Source: JALZMG01 sp963844175 (lineage in GTDB: Bacteria; Actinomycetota; Acidimicrobiia; Acidimicrobiales; Ilumatobacteraceae). Taken from it: DNA of 64,000 nucleotides. Below the pieces are notes generated by a model. That model saw only the letters and a program-made list of their open reading frames with translations. It was not told the DNA's origin and did not search any database. The DNA lies in contig CAWJNE010000013.1 in assembly GCA_963844175.1 (NCBI GenBank), forward strand, positions 259,851 to 323,850, read 5' to 3'. The position numbers and the translations under genes were made by a program. Below are positions 1-9,172 of this stretch, piece by piece (within the stretch, counting starts at the first letter, position 1; the number at the start of each line of letters is the position of its first letter).

Positions 1-7
1 GTTCCAG

Positions 8-93
8 CCCATCCGAGGGTTTCCTGCATCCGAGGGTCAGCTGCGGGGAAGCCCCTCAGGAGACCCTCGGATGCACGCAAACCCTCGGATGGG
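8..93. repeat. Long imperfect inverted repeat downstream of the helicase gene
   Basis: Arms at 8-38 and 62-93 pair over about 31 bases with a small internal mismatch, around a loop of 23 bases. Each arm holds two copies of the 10-mer ATCCGAGGGT, so the unit occurs four times, two in each orientation. It lies directly after the helicase stop codon and could act as a terminator or mRNA-stabilising hairpin. No T-run follows it. The structure is seen directly; the role is inferred. Confidence 0.75.
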
Positions 94-2237
94 TCAGGTC
101 ATGGAGGGGGGGAGGGGTTGGGCGTGGACGACGACGAGGCGCTGGGTCGGGCGGGTGAGGGCGACGTACAACGCCCGCAGCCCCGCGGGTCCGGCGACGA
201 TGCGGGCCGGCTCCACGACGACCACGCCATCCAACTCGAGGCCCTTGACGACGCTGACCGGCACCACCGTGACGCCGTCGTTCAGGCCGGTGCGGCTGGC
301 CCGGCCGTGGGCGATGCCCGCCAGGGAGAGCGCCATGGAGACATCGTCGGCCAGGTCGTCGGGCACCACGACGGCGACGTTGCCGGTCGACAGCTCGGCG
401 GCCAGCTTGGCGGTGGCGTCGGCCACCGCTTCCAGCAGGTCGCCGCCCGGCCGGACCTGCTCGATCACCGGCGCGGCGTCACCCAACCGGACGGCACGCG
501 GCGTGCGCAGGTCCGGCGCCGCCGCCCGCATCACCCGATCGGCCAGCTCCATGATCTGCGCCGGGATGCGGTACCCGACCGACAGACCGACCACCCGGGC
601 CGGCTTGCGGTCCGGCAGGTGGGCGAGGACATCCTCCCACCCTGTGGGCGCCACCGGCCCCGTGGCCTGGGCCAGGTCGCCGACGACCGTCATCGACCCG
701 TTGAGCGATCGGCGGGCCGCCATCTTCAGCTCCATCGGCGTGAGGTCCTGCACCTCGTCCACGACGATCTGCCCGTACGTCCTGATCTCGTCGCCCGGAT
801 CGACCTTGCCGCTGCGGCGCGCCCGCGGCCCGAGGACCTCCCGGGCGTCGTCGAGCAGCGCCACGTCGCCGGCGGTCCACCGGACGTCGTCGATGTCGGC
901 GGCCCAAGGCCGCTCGAGCGTGGCCAGCTCCGCCTCCGAGAGGATCCCGCCGCCGGCCAGGCGCAGCAGCGCCGGCGACCCGAACAGGTCGTGCAGCAGC
1001 TGGGCCGGCGTCAGCACCGGCCACATCCACTCCAGCGCGGCGCGCACGTCCGGATGGGACCGCAACGCATCGCGCACCTCGTGGTGGTCGTGACGCTCTC
1101 GCCACGCCAGGACGACGCCAGCGCGGCGAACAGCTCCTGCTCGACGAATCGCCGGCCGGCGTTGTGACGGCGATGGCGGCGGCGGGCGGCGCCGACGATG
1201 CGCCGGGACTCGCCGGCGCGCAGTCGCACGAACCCGGTGCGGAACGGCACCCGGAGGTCCTGACGCAGCGGCCGCTGCCGGTCCCGCACCGCCTTGTCGA
1301 TGACGTCCGACATCCGGGCGTCCCCCTTGACCCGGGCCGCCTCGAGCCGTTCACCGGGGTCCACCCCCGGTCGAGCGAAGCGCACGCCGGGCACCAGGTC
1401 GGCCAGCACCACCTGCTCGACGCCGGCCTCGCCGAGCGACGGCAAGACCCGCTCGATGTAGCGCAGGAACACCCGGTTCGGCCCGATCACCAGCACGCCC
1501 TGGTCCTCCAAGGGGAAGCGGAACGTGTACAGCAGGTACGCCGCCCGGTGGAGCGCGACCACCGTCTTGCCCGTCCCCGGGCCGCCCTGCACCACGAGGA
1601 CGCCGGCCTGTGGCGAGCGGATGATCTCGTCCTGCTCGGCCTGGATCGTGGCGACGATGTCGCCCAGCGTCCCGGTGCGCCCACGCTCCAGGGCGGCGAG
1701 CAGCGTCGAGTAGCCGCGCAGCTGCACGTCCTCCTCGGCGGCCGGCTCGTCGACCAGCCCCTCGTCGTGGCCGACGCCGAGATGGCCGTTGCCGAACAGC
1801 TCGTCCTCGAGACCGAGCAGGCGGGGGCCCTCGACGACGAAGTGGCGCCGGCGCACCAGGCCCATCGGCTCCCGGCCGGTGGCCCGGTAGAAGGGCTCGG
1901 CGACGGGGGCCCGCCAGTCGACCACGACCGGCTCGGACTGCTCGTCGGCCACGGCGACGCGCCCGATGTGGAAGCTCTCGGTGGTCTCGGGCCGCTCGGC
2001 GTAGCGGTCGATCCGGCCGAAGACCAGCGCAGCGTCACCGAGGTCGAGGTCGGTCAACCGCTTGACCAGGGCCTCGTCGAACGCGTTGCGCTCGAAGCGG
2101 GCCTGGAACGTGCCCCCCAGGTCGGCCTCGTTGAGGTCGCGCAGCCGCCACGCCGACCGCCTGGTGCGCTCCAGGCAGTCGTAAGCGTGATCGACGTAGG
2201 CCTGCTCGGCGTCGAGTTCCGGGTGCTGCTGCGTCAT
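94..2237 (-). CDS. UvrD/Rep-family helicase, HelR-like (RNA polymerase-recycling type), with one frameshift
   Basis: Superfamily 1 ATPase of the HelR/DNA-helicase-IV type, which in actinobacteria can displace stalled RNA polymerase; that role is from family knowledge. The first part, starting at ATG 2237, has a conserved N-terminal region, then Walker A GGPGTGKT at residues 218-225. The second part, reading to 94, carries DEVQD (Walker B), GDLAQATGP and the motif VI region YVALTRPTQR. The two parts are in different frames. The switch lies near 1100, where one frame reads ASSWRGE and the other ERHDHHEVRDALR. Both sides remain well conserved, so a one-base sequencing error is more likely than true decay. 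Nothing is missing from the motor otherwise. Confidence 0.85.
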
Positions 2238-2334
2238 GTCCTGAACGGTGTCGGGGGGACGTGCAACTCTAGCGGGCGGCGAGGGCGCGGCTCCTGGCAC
2301 CCCCATCGATCCCCTCCGCCGTAGCGTCGCCCGG

Positions 2335-2860
2335 GTGAGCGTGCTGGTCGGGACCCGCGTGCGCCTGCGCCCCGCCGTCGCCGCCGATGTCGGCGCGCTG
2401 GCCGAGGTCCGCGCCACCCCGGAGGTGCACCGGCGCTGGGGCGGCGACGTCGACGACCTGGCGGCCGAGATCCTGGAGGGCATCGAGGCCGACGACGTCG
2501 AGGTGCTGGCCATCGAGCTCGACGGGCGGGTCGTCGGCGCCATCCAGTGGGCCGACGGTGACGATCCGATGTACCGCCACGCCAGCGTGGACATCTACGT
2601 CGACCCCGCGGTCCCACGGGCAGGGCGTCGGCGTCGACGCCGTGCGCACCCTCGTCCGCCACCTGCTCGTCGACCGTGGCCACCACCGGCTGGTGATCGA
2701 CCCCGCCACCGACAACGAGCCGGCGATCCGCTGCTACGCCGCCGCCGGCTTCCGCCCGGTCGGCGTGATGCGCCGCTACGAGCAGGGGCCCGACGGCTCC
2801 TGGCACGACGGTCTGCTGATGGAGCTGGTCGTCGACGGGGTTCCAGCGGCCCCTGCGGCG
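2335..2860 (+). CDS. GNAT family N-acetyltransferase, frameshifted
   Basis: RimJ/RimL-like acetyltransferase using acetyl-CoA; substrate unknown. It starts at GTG 2335 (SVLVGTRVRLRP). The acetyl-CoA loop HGQGVGVDAVRTL follows in another frame, so one extra base must be present near 2613, in the run tcccac. The C-terminal strand with GFRPVGVMRRYE and LLMELVVDG is intact. I find no stop codon before the heme gene: the frame runs on into it, so the true end is unclear and 2860 is an estimate. A second indel near 2913 may also be hiding the boundary with hemE. Confidence 0.6.
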
Positions 2861-2936
2861 GCGGACGCACCGGCCGAACGTCTCGATTCGCCGTTCCTCG
2901 CCGCCGCTCGACGGTCAGCGCCCCCGCCACACGCCC

Positions 2937-3947
2937 GTGTGGTTCATGCGCCAGGCGGGGCGCAGCCTCCCCGAGTACCGGGCCGTGCGCGGCGAGGGCT
3001 CGATCCTCGACGCCATCAAGCGACCCGACCTGGCTGCCGAGATCACCCTGCAGCCCGTGACCCGCTACGGCGTCGACGCCGCCGTCCTGTACAGCGACAT
3101 CGTCGTCCCGGCGCACGCCGTCGGGTTCGGGGTCGACGTCGCGCCGGGCACCGGGCCGGTCGTCGCAGATCCGCTTCGGGCGCGCCGCGACCTCGACCGG
3201 CTGCGCCCACTCGAGCCCGACGACGTCACCTACGTCGCAGAGACCGTGGCCGCCGTCGTCGCCCAACTCGACCGCGACGTGCCGCTGCTGGCCTTCGCCG
3301 GTGCGCCGTTCACCGTCGCCAGCTACCTGATCGAGGGCCGCCCCAGCCGGACCTACGAGCACACCAAGGCGCTGCTGCGCACCGACGAGGGCTTGTGGCA
3401 CGACGTCATGGCCCGGCTGACCGACCAGGCCATCGCCTTCATCGACGTGCAGGTGACGGCCGGCGGGCGGGCGTTCCAGCTGTTCGACTCGTGGGCGGGC
3501 GCCTTGTCCCGCGCCGAGTACGAGCAGTTCGTGCTGCCCCACTCCCGTCGCGTGTTCGCCGAACTGGCCGATCGGCACCCGGACGTGCCGGGCATCCACT
3601 TCGGGATCGGCTGCGACCACCTTCTGGAGGCGATGTGGGCGGCCGGGCCCCAGGTCATCGGGCTCGACTGGCGGACGCCCATCGCCGCCGCCCGCCGGCG
3701 GCTCGGTCCGGACGTCGTCGTGCAGGGCAACCTCGACCCGGCGCTCGTGCTCGCCGGAGCCGACGTCGCCACCGCCGGCGCCCGCGCCGTCCTGGCCGAC
3801 AACGGCGGGCACCCCGGCCACGTGTTCAACCTGGGCCACGGCGTCCTGCCGGCGTCGGACCCCGACGTGCTGGCCGCCGTGGTCGAGCTCGTCCATCGCG
3901 AGACGTCATTGCGTTCCCCGGCCACGCAGGCCGTCGATCGCACGTGA
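2937..3947 (+). CDS. hemE: Uroporphyrinogen decarboxylase
   Basis: Converts uroporphyrinogen III to coproporphyrinogen III in the cytoplasm. The signature WFMRQAGRSLPEYR sits at the very start, followed by LYSDIVVPAHAVGFGVDV with the catalytic Asp and later GIGCDHLLEAMW, VQGNLDP and FNLGHGVLP. GTG 2937 gives a protein lacking the usual residues before the RQAGR motif. In the neighbouring frame DSPFLAAARR reads like the missing N-terminus, so a one-base indel near 2913 probably separates it and the real start lies upstream, roughly 2820-2880. The stop overlaps the next gene's GTG by 4 bases, so hemE and hemH are probably translationally coupled. Confidence 0.93.
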   Translation: MWFMRQAGRSLPEYRAVRGEGSILDAIKRPDLAAEITLQPVTRYGVDAAVLYSDIVVPAHAVGFGVDVAPGTGPVVADPLRARRDLDRLRPLEPDDVTYVAETVAAVVAQLDRDVPLLAFAGAPFTVASYLIEGRPSRTYEHTKALLRTDEGLWHDVMARLTDQAIAFIDVQVTAGGRAFQLFDSWAGALSRAEYEQFVLPHSRRVFAELADRHPDVPGIHFGIGCDHLLEAMWAAGPQVIGLDWRTPIAAARRRLGPDVVVQGNLDPALVLAGADVATAGARAVLADNGGHPGHVFNLGHGVLPASDPDVLAAVVELVHRETSLRSPATQAVDRT

Positions 3948-4873
3948 GCACGATGTCCAAGAGCACGACCGGGGTGATCCTCATGGCCTACGGCACCCCG
4001 CGGGCGCCCGAGGAGATCGAGCCCTACTACACCGACATCCGGCGCGGCCGCCCGCCGACTCCAGAGCAGCTGGCCGACCTGACCCGGCGCTACGAGGCGA
4101 TCGGTGGTTTGTCGCCGCTGGCTCGACTGACCGAGGCACAGCGCGACGAGCTGCAGGCCGCGCTCGACAGGCGGTCGCCGGGCAACTTCGTCGTGCGGCT
4201 CGGGCTGAAGCACGCCGACCCCACGGTCGAGGCCGGGGTCGAGGAACTGGTCGCCCTCGGCGTCGAGCGCATCGTCGCCCTCGTGCTCGCTCCGCACTAC
4301 TCGTCGATGTCGATCGGCCAGTACGCCGAGCGGGCCCGATCGGTGGCCGACGCAGCGGGGATCCCGTTCACGACCATCCAGAGCTGGGCGACGGAGCCGG
4401 CCTACGTCACGTTCCTCGCCACCGACGTGCAGCGGCGCCTGACGGCCATGCCCGCCGGGACCAAGGTCGTGTTCACGGCCCACTCACTCCCGGCCCGCGT
4501 GCTGGCCACCGGCGATCGGTACCCGAGCGAGCTGCGGGCGACGGCGACGGCCGTCGCCGCCGCCGTCGGGCTCGACCCCTGGTCGCAGTGGTCGATCGGC
4601 TGGCAGTCGGCCGGCCGGACGTCCGAGCCGTGGATCGGCCCGGACATCCTGGCCGTCATCGACGACCTGGCGGCGGCCGAGAACGGCGTCGGGCTGCTGG
4701 TCTGCCCCTGCGGCTTCGTCGCCGACCACCTCGAGGTGCTGTACGACCTCGACCTGGAGGCCCGCCAGCGGGCCGAGGCGGCAGGCCTCGCCTTCGATCG
4801 CACCACCTCGCTGAACGCCGACCCGACGGTGCTCGGCGCGCTCGCCGACCGGATCGTCAGCGCCGTGCCATGA
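3944..4873 (+). CDS. hemH: Ferrochelatase (coproporphyrin type likely)
   Basis: Inserts Fe(II) into a porphyrin. In actinobacteria the substrate is normally coproporphyrin III (CpfC). Visible motifs are MAYGTPRAPEEIEPYY at the N-terminus, LAPHYSSMSIGQY, FTAHSLPARV with the catalytic His, WSIGWQSAG, and CGFVADHLEVLYDLD with the second conserved metal-site region. Two cysteines in LLVCPCGF sit where many homologues have PIGF; whether they bind an iron-sulfur cluster cannot be told. GTG 3944 overlaps the hemE stop (GTGA); ATG 3953 is an alternative start. About 309 residues, a normal length. Confidence 0.93.
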   Translation: MSTMSKSTTGVILMAYGTPRAPEEIEPYYTDIRRGRPPTPEQLADLTRRYEAIGGLSPLARLTEAQRDELQAALDRRSPGNFVVRLGLKHADPTVEAGVEELVALGVERIVALVLAPHYSSMSIGQYAERARSVADAAGIPFTTIQSWATEPAYVTFLATDVQRRLTAMPAGTKVVFTAHSLPARVLATGDRYPSELRATATAVAAAVGLDPWSQWSIGWQSAGRTSEPWIGPDILAVIDDLAAAENGVGLLVCPCGFVADHLEVLYDLDLEARQRAEAAGLAFDRTTSLNADPTVLGALADRIVSAVP

Positions 4874-4896
4874 CCGAGCGAGTCTTCGAGCGAGGG
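4871..4896. repeat. Dispersed repeat, GAGTCTTCG type, at the hemH stop
   Basis: The segment starts at the hemH stop codon and reads gaccgagcgagtcttcgagc. A related copy begins at the stop of the thiamine-enzyme gene (20965-20991), and an inverted relative lies after the glycosylase-like gene (40680-40710). All share GAGTCTTCG flanked by CGAGCG units. Confidence 0.55.
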
Positions 4897-4918
4897 CACG
4901 ATCAAGCACCGTCTTCGG

Positions 4919-4977
4919 TCACTGGTGCACCAGCGATGAGCTGCATCGCTACGCATTGCCTCAGGGTGCACCAGTGA
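4919..4977. promoter_or_regulatory. Perfect 13-bp inverted repeat across the hemY start
   Basis: Arms TCACTGGTGCACC (4919-4931) and GGTGCACCAGTGA (4965-4977) are exact complements 33 bases apart. The second arm contains the probable GTG start of hemY at 4974. Each arm also holds the self-complementary 8-mer GGTGCACC, so the pair could be two operator half-sites or an mRNA hairpin that hides the start. The role is inferred. Confidence 0.5.
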
Positions 4978-6348
4978 TCCGGGTCATCGTCGTCGGCGGC
5001 GGCATCGCCGGGCTGACCGCCGCGCTCACGCTCGCCGGAGGGGACGTGCCAGACCTCGCGGTGGAGGTGTGGGAGGCAGACGACCGACTCGGGGGCAAGC
5101 TGCTGACCACGCCGTTCGCCGGGCTGGCCGCGATCGACGAGGGCTCGGACGCCTTCTTGGCCCGCGTGCCGGCAGCTCGGGAGCTGGCCGCCGAGGTCGG
5201 CCTCGGCGACGACCTCACGTCGCCTGCGCCGGCGCGCGCCGCTGTCTGGTACGGCGGTCTGCACCAGGATCCCCGACGGCCTGCTGCTCGGCGTGCCCAC
5301 CGGCCTGGCCGGCCTGGCCACCAGCCGGCTGCTGTCGATGCGGGGCAAGCTGCGGGCGGCCGTCGAACCGCTGCTGCCGCGCACGCCGACCACCGACGAC
5401 GTCGTCGGTGCGCTCATCCGCCGCCGGTTCGGCGACGAGGTGCAGGAGCGGTTGGTCGACGCCCTGGTGGGCAGCATCTATGCCGCCGACACCGACCGGT
5501 TGAGCTTCTCCGGCGTGCCCCAGCTGGCGGCGCTGACCGCCGACCGCAGCCTGCTGCTCGGCGCCCGGCGCCGGCGCGCCGCCGCTCCCGCGGACGGTGG
5601 TCCGATCTTCCTCGCGCCCCGATCGGGCATGGGTGCCCTCGTCGACGCCGTCGCCGAGACCGCCGTCGCCCGCGGCGTGGTGATCCGCTGCGGCAAGCAG
5701 CTCACCGAGCTCGCCCGAGACGGCGCGACGTGGCGCGCCGACGGTGAGCCGGCCGATGCCGTGGTGCTCGCCACGCCGGCCGCCCCGACGGCGCCGATCG
5801 TCTCGGCCGTGGCGCCGGAGGCCGGTCGGCTGCTGTCGACGATGGAGCACGCCGGGGTCGTGCTGGTGACGCTGCACGTGCCTGAATGGCCGGACCGACT
5901 GCACGGCCGCAGCGGGTACCTGGTGCCGAAGCCGGTGCAGGATCGGGTGACGGCCGCCTCCTTCGGTTCGCAGAAGTGGGCGCACTGGCGGCCCCCGAGC
6001 GGCGGCGAGGTGCTGCGCGTCTCGCTCGGCCGGGACGGCGCGCCGGTCGACGACCTCGACGACGAGCAGGCGGTGACGGCAGCCGTCGACGAGGTCAGCC
6101 GGCACCTCCGGTTCGAGCTGCAGCCGACCGAGGTGCGGGTGAGCCGATGGCCCGGCGCCTTCCCGCAGTACCGGCCGGGCCATGCCGAGTGGCGGTGGCG
6201 GGTGGAGGCCAGCCTCCCCCACGGAATCTCCGTCGCCGGCGCCAGCTACTGGGGCGTCGGCGTGCCGGCGTGCATCGACGACGCCCGCAAGGCCGTCGGT
6301 CACCTGCTCACCGAGCTGGCGACGACGGCCCGCCGCCGCGCCAGGTGA
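4974..6348 (+). CDS. hemY: HemY-type protoporphyrinogen/coproporphyrinogen oxidase, frameshifted
   Basis: FAD-dependent oxidase that aromatises the porphyrinogen; in the actinobacterial route it makes coproporphyrin III for HemH. The N-terminus has the dinucleotide fold VVGGGIAGLTAALTLAGG and WEADDRLGGKLLT. The second part has GLLLGVPTGL, a FLAPRSGMGALVDAV loop and the C-terminal FAD motif SVAGASYWGVGVPACIDDA. The parts are in different frames, switching at about 5262-5271 (YGGLHQ to IPDGLL), which looks like a single-base error. Start chosen at GTG 4974 because MIRVIVVGG begins right at the fold; TTG 4956 is possible. It completes the hemE-hemH-hemY run. Confidence 0.88.
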
Positions 6349-6389
6349 CCGGCGTGCCTCCTGGCGGGGCAGGCTGGCAAACTTGGCCC

Positions 6390-7193
6390 ATGCGGCGACC
6401 GGCGGCGCTCATCGCCGGCTTCATCGCGCTCGCCGTGCTCGCTGGAGGGTGCAGCGACGACGAGTCGTCGACAGTCGACGCCGATCAACTGCGCACCGCG
6501 CTGCTCGACGCGGCGACCACCTCCCCGCCGACGACGACCCGCGACGCGCCGCCGTCGACGGCCCGAACACGCACCGGGCGGGCGGCGCCCGACGGGACGC
6601 TGCCGGCGTTCGACGAGCGAGTGCCGTCGTCACGGCGCTCCGGCACCGTGCCGACGAGGAGCACCGCCAGCGCACTGCCGACGTACCCGCCGGAGTTCAC
6701 CACCCCGGTATCCACCACCCCAGAATCCACCGCACCGGTGACGACGGCGCCCGTCACGACCGCCGCGCCCACGAGTACATCTGCCCCCGCGCCACCAGCC
6801 GTCGTACCGGGCGAGCCGATGATCGAGATCCCGGCCCTCGGGTTGACCCGCGCCCTGTTCGAGGGCATCGAGTTGGAGACGCTCGACCTCGGGCCCGGCC
6901 ACTGGCCTGGCACCGCCCTGCCCGGGCAGCCGGGCAACGTCGTCGTCGCCGGTCACCGCGTCAGCCACCACGCCGACTTCCGCGACATCGACCGTCTGGT
7001 GCCGGGCGACGAGGTCGTGTTCACCACGTACGACGGCCGGTTCACGTATCGGGTGCTGCGCACGGAGATCGTGGCGCCGGAGGCCATGTGGATCATCGAC
7101 CAGGGGACCGCCCACACGGCCACACTGTTCGCGTGTCATCCTCCGGGATCGATACGAGAGCGCATCGTCGTGCACCTCGAGCAGCTCGTCTGA
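6390..7193 (+). CDS. Class E-like sortase with lipoprotein-type N-terminus
   Basis: Transpeptidase that cuts a surface protein at an LPXTG/LAXTG-like motif and links it to the cell wall. The N-terminus reads MRRPAALIAGFIALAVLAGG followed by CSDD, a lipobox-like end with an imperfect -3 residue. A Thr/Ser/Pro-rich linker spans about residues 40-145. The catalytic domain has His189 in VVAGHRVSHHADF, Cys249 in TLFACHPPGS and the Arg cluster at 256-258 in RERIVV. The Cys motif is TLFAC rather than TLTTC. Most sortases use a transmembrane anchor, so a lipid anchor would be unusual. The last 61 bases overlap the lnt frame. Possible substrates lie at 57.8-58.7 kb (LAETG and LPETG). Confidence 0.85.
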   Translation: MRRPAALIAGFIALAVLAGGCSDDESSTVDADQLRTALLDAATTSPPTTTRDAPPSTARTRTGRAAPDGTLPAFDERVPSSRRSGTVPTRSTASALPTYPPEFTTPVSTTPESTAPVTTAPVTTAAPTSTSAPAPPAVVPGEPMIEIPALGLTRALFEGIELETLDLGPGHWPGTALPGQPGNVVVAGHRVSHHADFRDIDRLVPGDEVVFTTYDGRFTYRVLRTEIVAPEAMWIIDQGTAHTATLFACHPPGSIRERIVVHLEQLV

Positions 7194-8695
7194 GCGGGCG
7201 TGCGGCAGCGCGACCGGCGCGTCGCGAGTCGCTGAGCCGCGTCGCGCTGGCCGCCGGCGGCGGGTTCCTCGTTGCGCTGTCGCTCCCCCCGTGGGGGTGG
7301 TGGCCGCTGGCGTTCGCCGGCATCGCGGCGTTCGAGGTCGCACTCGGCGTGACCCCTACCAGGCGCCTGCGACTGGCCTGCGGGATGGTCTTCGGCGGCG
7401 TGTGGTTGGCGATGGGGACGGGGTGGATGTGGCAGCTCACGGCGCCCGGCTACGCCGTCGCCTGCGTGGTCTTCGCCACCTACCACGGGCTCGCCGCGCT
7501 GGCCGCGCCGACGGGTCGCTGGCGCCTCTTCGGTCGCCCCGCCGCCCACACGCTGGCTGAGGCGCTCCGCCTGTCCTTCCCCTTCGGCGGTGTCCCCCTG
7601 GCCAGCCTCGGGATCTCCCAGGCGACGGAACCGTTGGCCGTGGTGGTGCGGCTCGGCGGCGTGGTCCTGCTCACGTGGCTCGTCTTCCAGCTCGGCTTCC
7701 TGCTCGGGGCGGTGGTCGAGCGGGCGTCGCGGATCACGAGCGACGTCGCCATCGCCATCCTCGCCCCTGCGCTGGTGGTCCTCGTCGCCCTGTTCGCCCC
7801 GACGGGATCCGGCACGGGCCGGTTCCTCGACGTCGCCGCCGTCCAGGGCGGCGGCGCGCAGGGGACGTCGGCGCTCGAGGTGCCCAGCTCCCTCGTGACC
7901 GCCCGACACCTCGAGGCGACGGCCACGATCGAGCCCGACGAGGAGCTGGACCTCGTGCTCTGGCCGGAGAACGTGATCGACGTCGACACGTTCGTCGGGA
8001 GCGACGAGCTGGCTGCCGTCGCCGCCCAGGCCGCTCGCCTGGGCGTGCCGATCAGCGTGGGGGTGACCGAGGACGTGCCCGGTGAGCCGGGCCGCATCAC
8101 GAACGCCCAGGTCGTCGTCACGCCCGACGGCCAGGTCACGAGCCGCTACGACAAGGTCCGCCGGGTGCCGTTCGGCGAGTACGTCCCCCTGCGCGATCTC
8201 CTGGAGGCGCTCGGTGCGCCCGTCGACCAGGTGCGCACGGACGCGGTCGAGGGCACCGGACCGGCCGTGCTCGACCTCCCCAGCGGTGACCGCCTCGCCG
8301 TCGTGATCTCGTGGGAGGTGTTCTTCGGCGGCCGGGCCCGGGAGGGCGTGCTGGAAGGCGGCGAGGCCATCCTCAACCCCACGAACGGCTCGAGCTACAC
8401 CGGCACGATCCTGCAGACGCAGCAGGTCGCCGCCAGCGGGCTGCGGGCGATCGAGACCGGCCGCTGGCTCGTGCAGGCCTCTCCCACCGGCTTCAGCGAG
8501 TTCGTCACCCCTGACGGCGAGATCCAACAGCGCACGTCGGTCAGCGAACAGATCGTGATCCGCCAGCGCATCGAGCTGCGCACCGGGCGCACCTGGTACG
8601 TCAGCCTGGGCGACCGCCCGTGGATCGCCGCGCTCGTCGTGGTCCTCGCCGCGTCGTGGGTGCTCACCGTCAGGGGAGCTCGACGATCACCGTGA
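7133..8695 (+). CDS. lnt: Apolipoprotein N-acyltransferase with Ser at the expected catalytic Cys
   Basis: Membrane enzyme that adds the third acyl chain to lipoproteins. The N-terminal half is a set of hydrophobic helices beginning FLVALSLPPWGWWPLAF. The C-terminal half is a nitrilase-fold domain with Glu279 in LWPENVID and Lys341 in RYDKVRRVPFGEYVP. At the third catalytic position, 52 residues after the Lys just as in E. coli Lnt (K335-C387), the sequence is VVISWEVFF, giving Ser393 instead of Cys. The later NPTNGSSYTGT and ETGRWLVQ segments are conserved. GTG 7133 is the only standard start that keeps the first helix in frame; it overlaps the sortase by 61 bases. Confidence 0.85.
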   Translation: MSSSGIDTRAHRRAPRAARLSGRAAARPARRESLSRVALAAGGGFLVALSLPPWGWWPLAFAGIAAFEVALGVTPTRRLRLACGMVFGGVWLAMGTGWMWQLTAPGYAVACVVFATYHGLAALAAPTGRWRLFGRPAAHTLAEALRLSFPFGGVPLASLGISQATEPLAVVVRLGGVVLLTWLVFQLGFLLGAVVERASRITSDVAIAILAPALVVLVALFAPTGSGTGRFLDVAAVQGGGAQGTSALEVPSSLVTARHLEATATIEPDEELDLVLWPENVIDVDTFVGSDELAAVAAQAARLGVPISVGVTEDVPGEPGRITNAQVVVTPDGQVTSRYDKVRRVPFGEYVPLRDLLEALGAPVDQVRTDAVEGTGPAVLDLPSGDRLAVVISWEVFFGGRAREGVLEGGEAILNPTNGSSYTGTILQTQQVAASGLRAIETGRWLVQASPTGFSEFVTPDGEIQQRTSVSEQIVIRQRIELRTGRTWYVSLGDRPWIAALVVVLAASWVLTVRGARRSP

Positions 8696-9110
8696 CCGGC
8701 CCGTCGTTGGTCAACGTGACCTGCATGGAGGCGCGGAACCGCCCCGTGGCCACGGTGGCCCCGAGCCGGCGCAGCTCGACGATGACGGCGTCGACCAGGG
8801 GTTCGGCGTGCTCGGGGCGGGCGGCGGCGATCCACGAGGGGCGACGGCCACCCGCCGTGTCGCCGTACAGCGTGAACTGGCTGACCACCAGCAGCGGGGC
8901 ATCGAGATCGGCGGCGGCGACGTTCATCAGCCCCCGCTCGTCGTCGAGCACGCGCAGCCGCCACAGCTTCTCGGCCATCCGCCGGGCGACGTCGGCGTCG
9001 TCGGCGTGGGTCACCCCGAGGAGCACGCAGAGACCCGGCCCGATCCGTCCGACCTCGTCCTCGCCGACCGTCACCGCAGCTGACGTCACCCGCTGCACCA
9101 CGGCCCGCAC
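8670..9110 (-). CDS. dtd: D-aminoacyl-tRNA deacylase
   Basis: Hydrolyses D-amino acids from mischarged tRNA. The protein has 146 residues, the normal family length, with MRAVVQRVTSAAVTV at the N-terminus, the catalytic SQFTLYGD motif, RPSWIAAARPEHAEPL, and TNDGPVT near the C-terminus, matching the NxGPVT motif. It converges with lnt and overlaps its last 26 bases. It is divergent from the glycosyltransferase gene, separated by 62 bases. Confidence 0.95.
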   Translation of the reverse strand: MRAVVQRVTSAAVTVGEDEVGRIGPGLCVLLGVTHADDADVARRMAEKLWRLRVLDDERGLMNVAAADLDAPLLVVSQFTLYGDTAGGRRPSWIAAARPEHAEPLVDAVIVELRRLGATVATGRFRASMQVTLTNDGPVTVIVELP

Positions 9111-9132
9111 GGGACGATGATGGCCGACGTTC

Positions 9133-9148
9133 GTTACTCGACGGTAAC
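9133..9148. promoter_or_regulatory. Short palindrome in the dtd/glycosyltransferase divergent gap
   Basis: GTTACTCGACGGTAAC has 5-base complementary ends (GTTAC/GTAAC) around a TCGA core. It sits in the middle of a 62-base divergent intergenic region, where an operator would be expected. There is no other evidence for function. Confidence 0.3.
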
Positions 9149-9172
9149 AACGCGCCGGTAGCGTCCCCCGCC

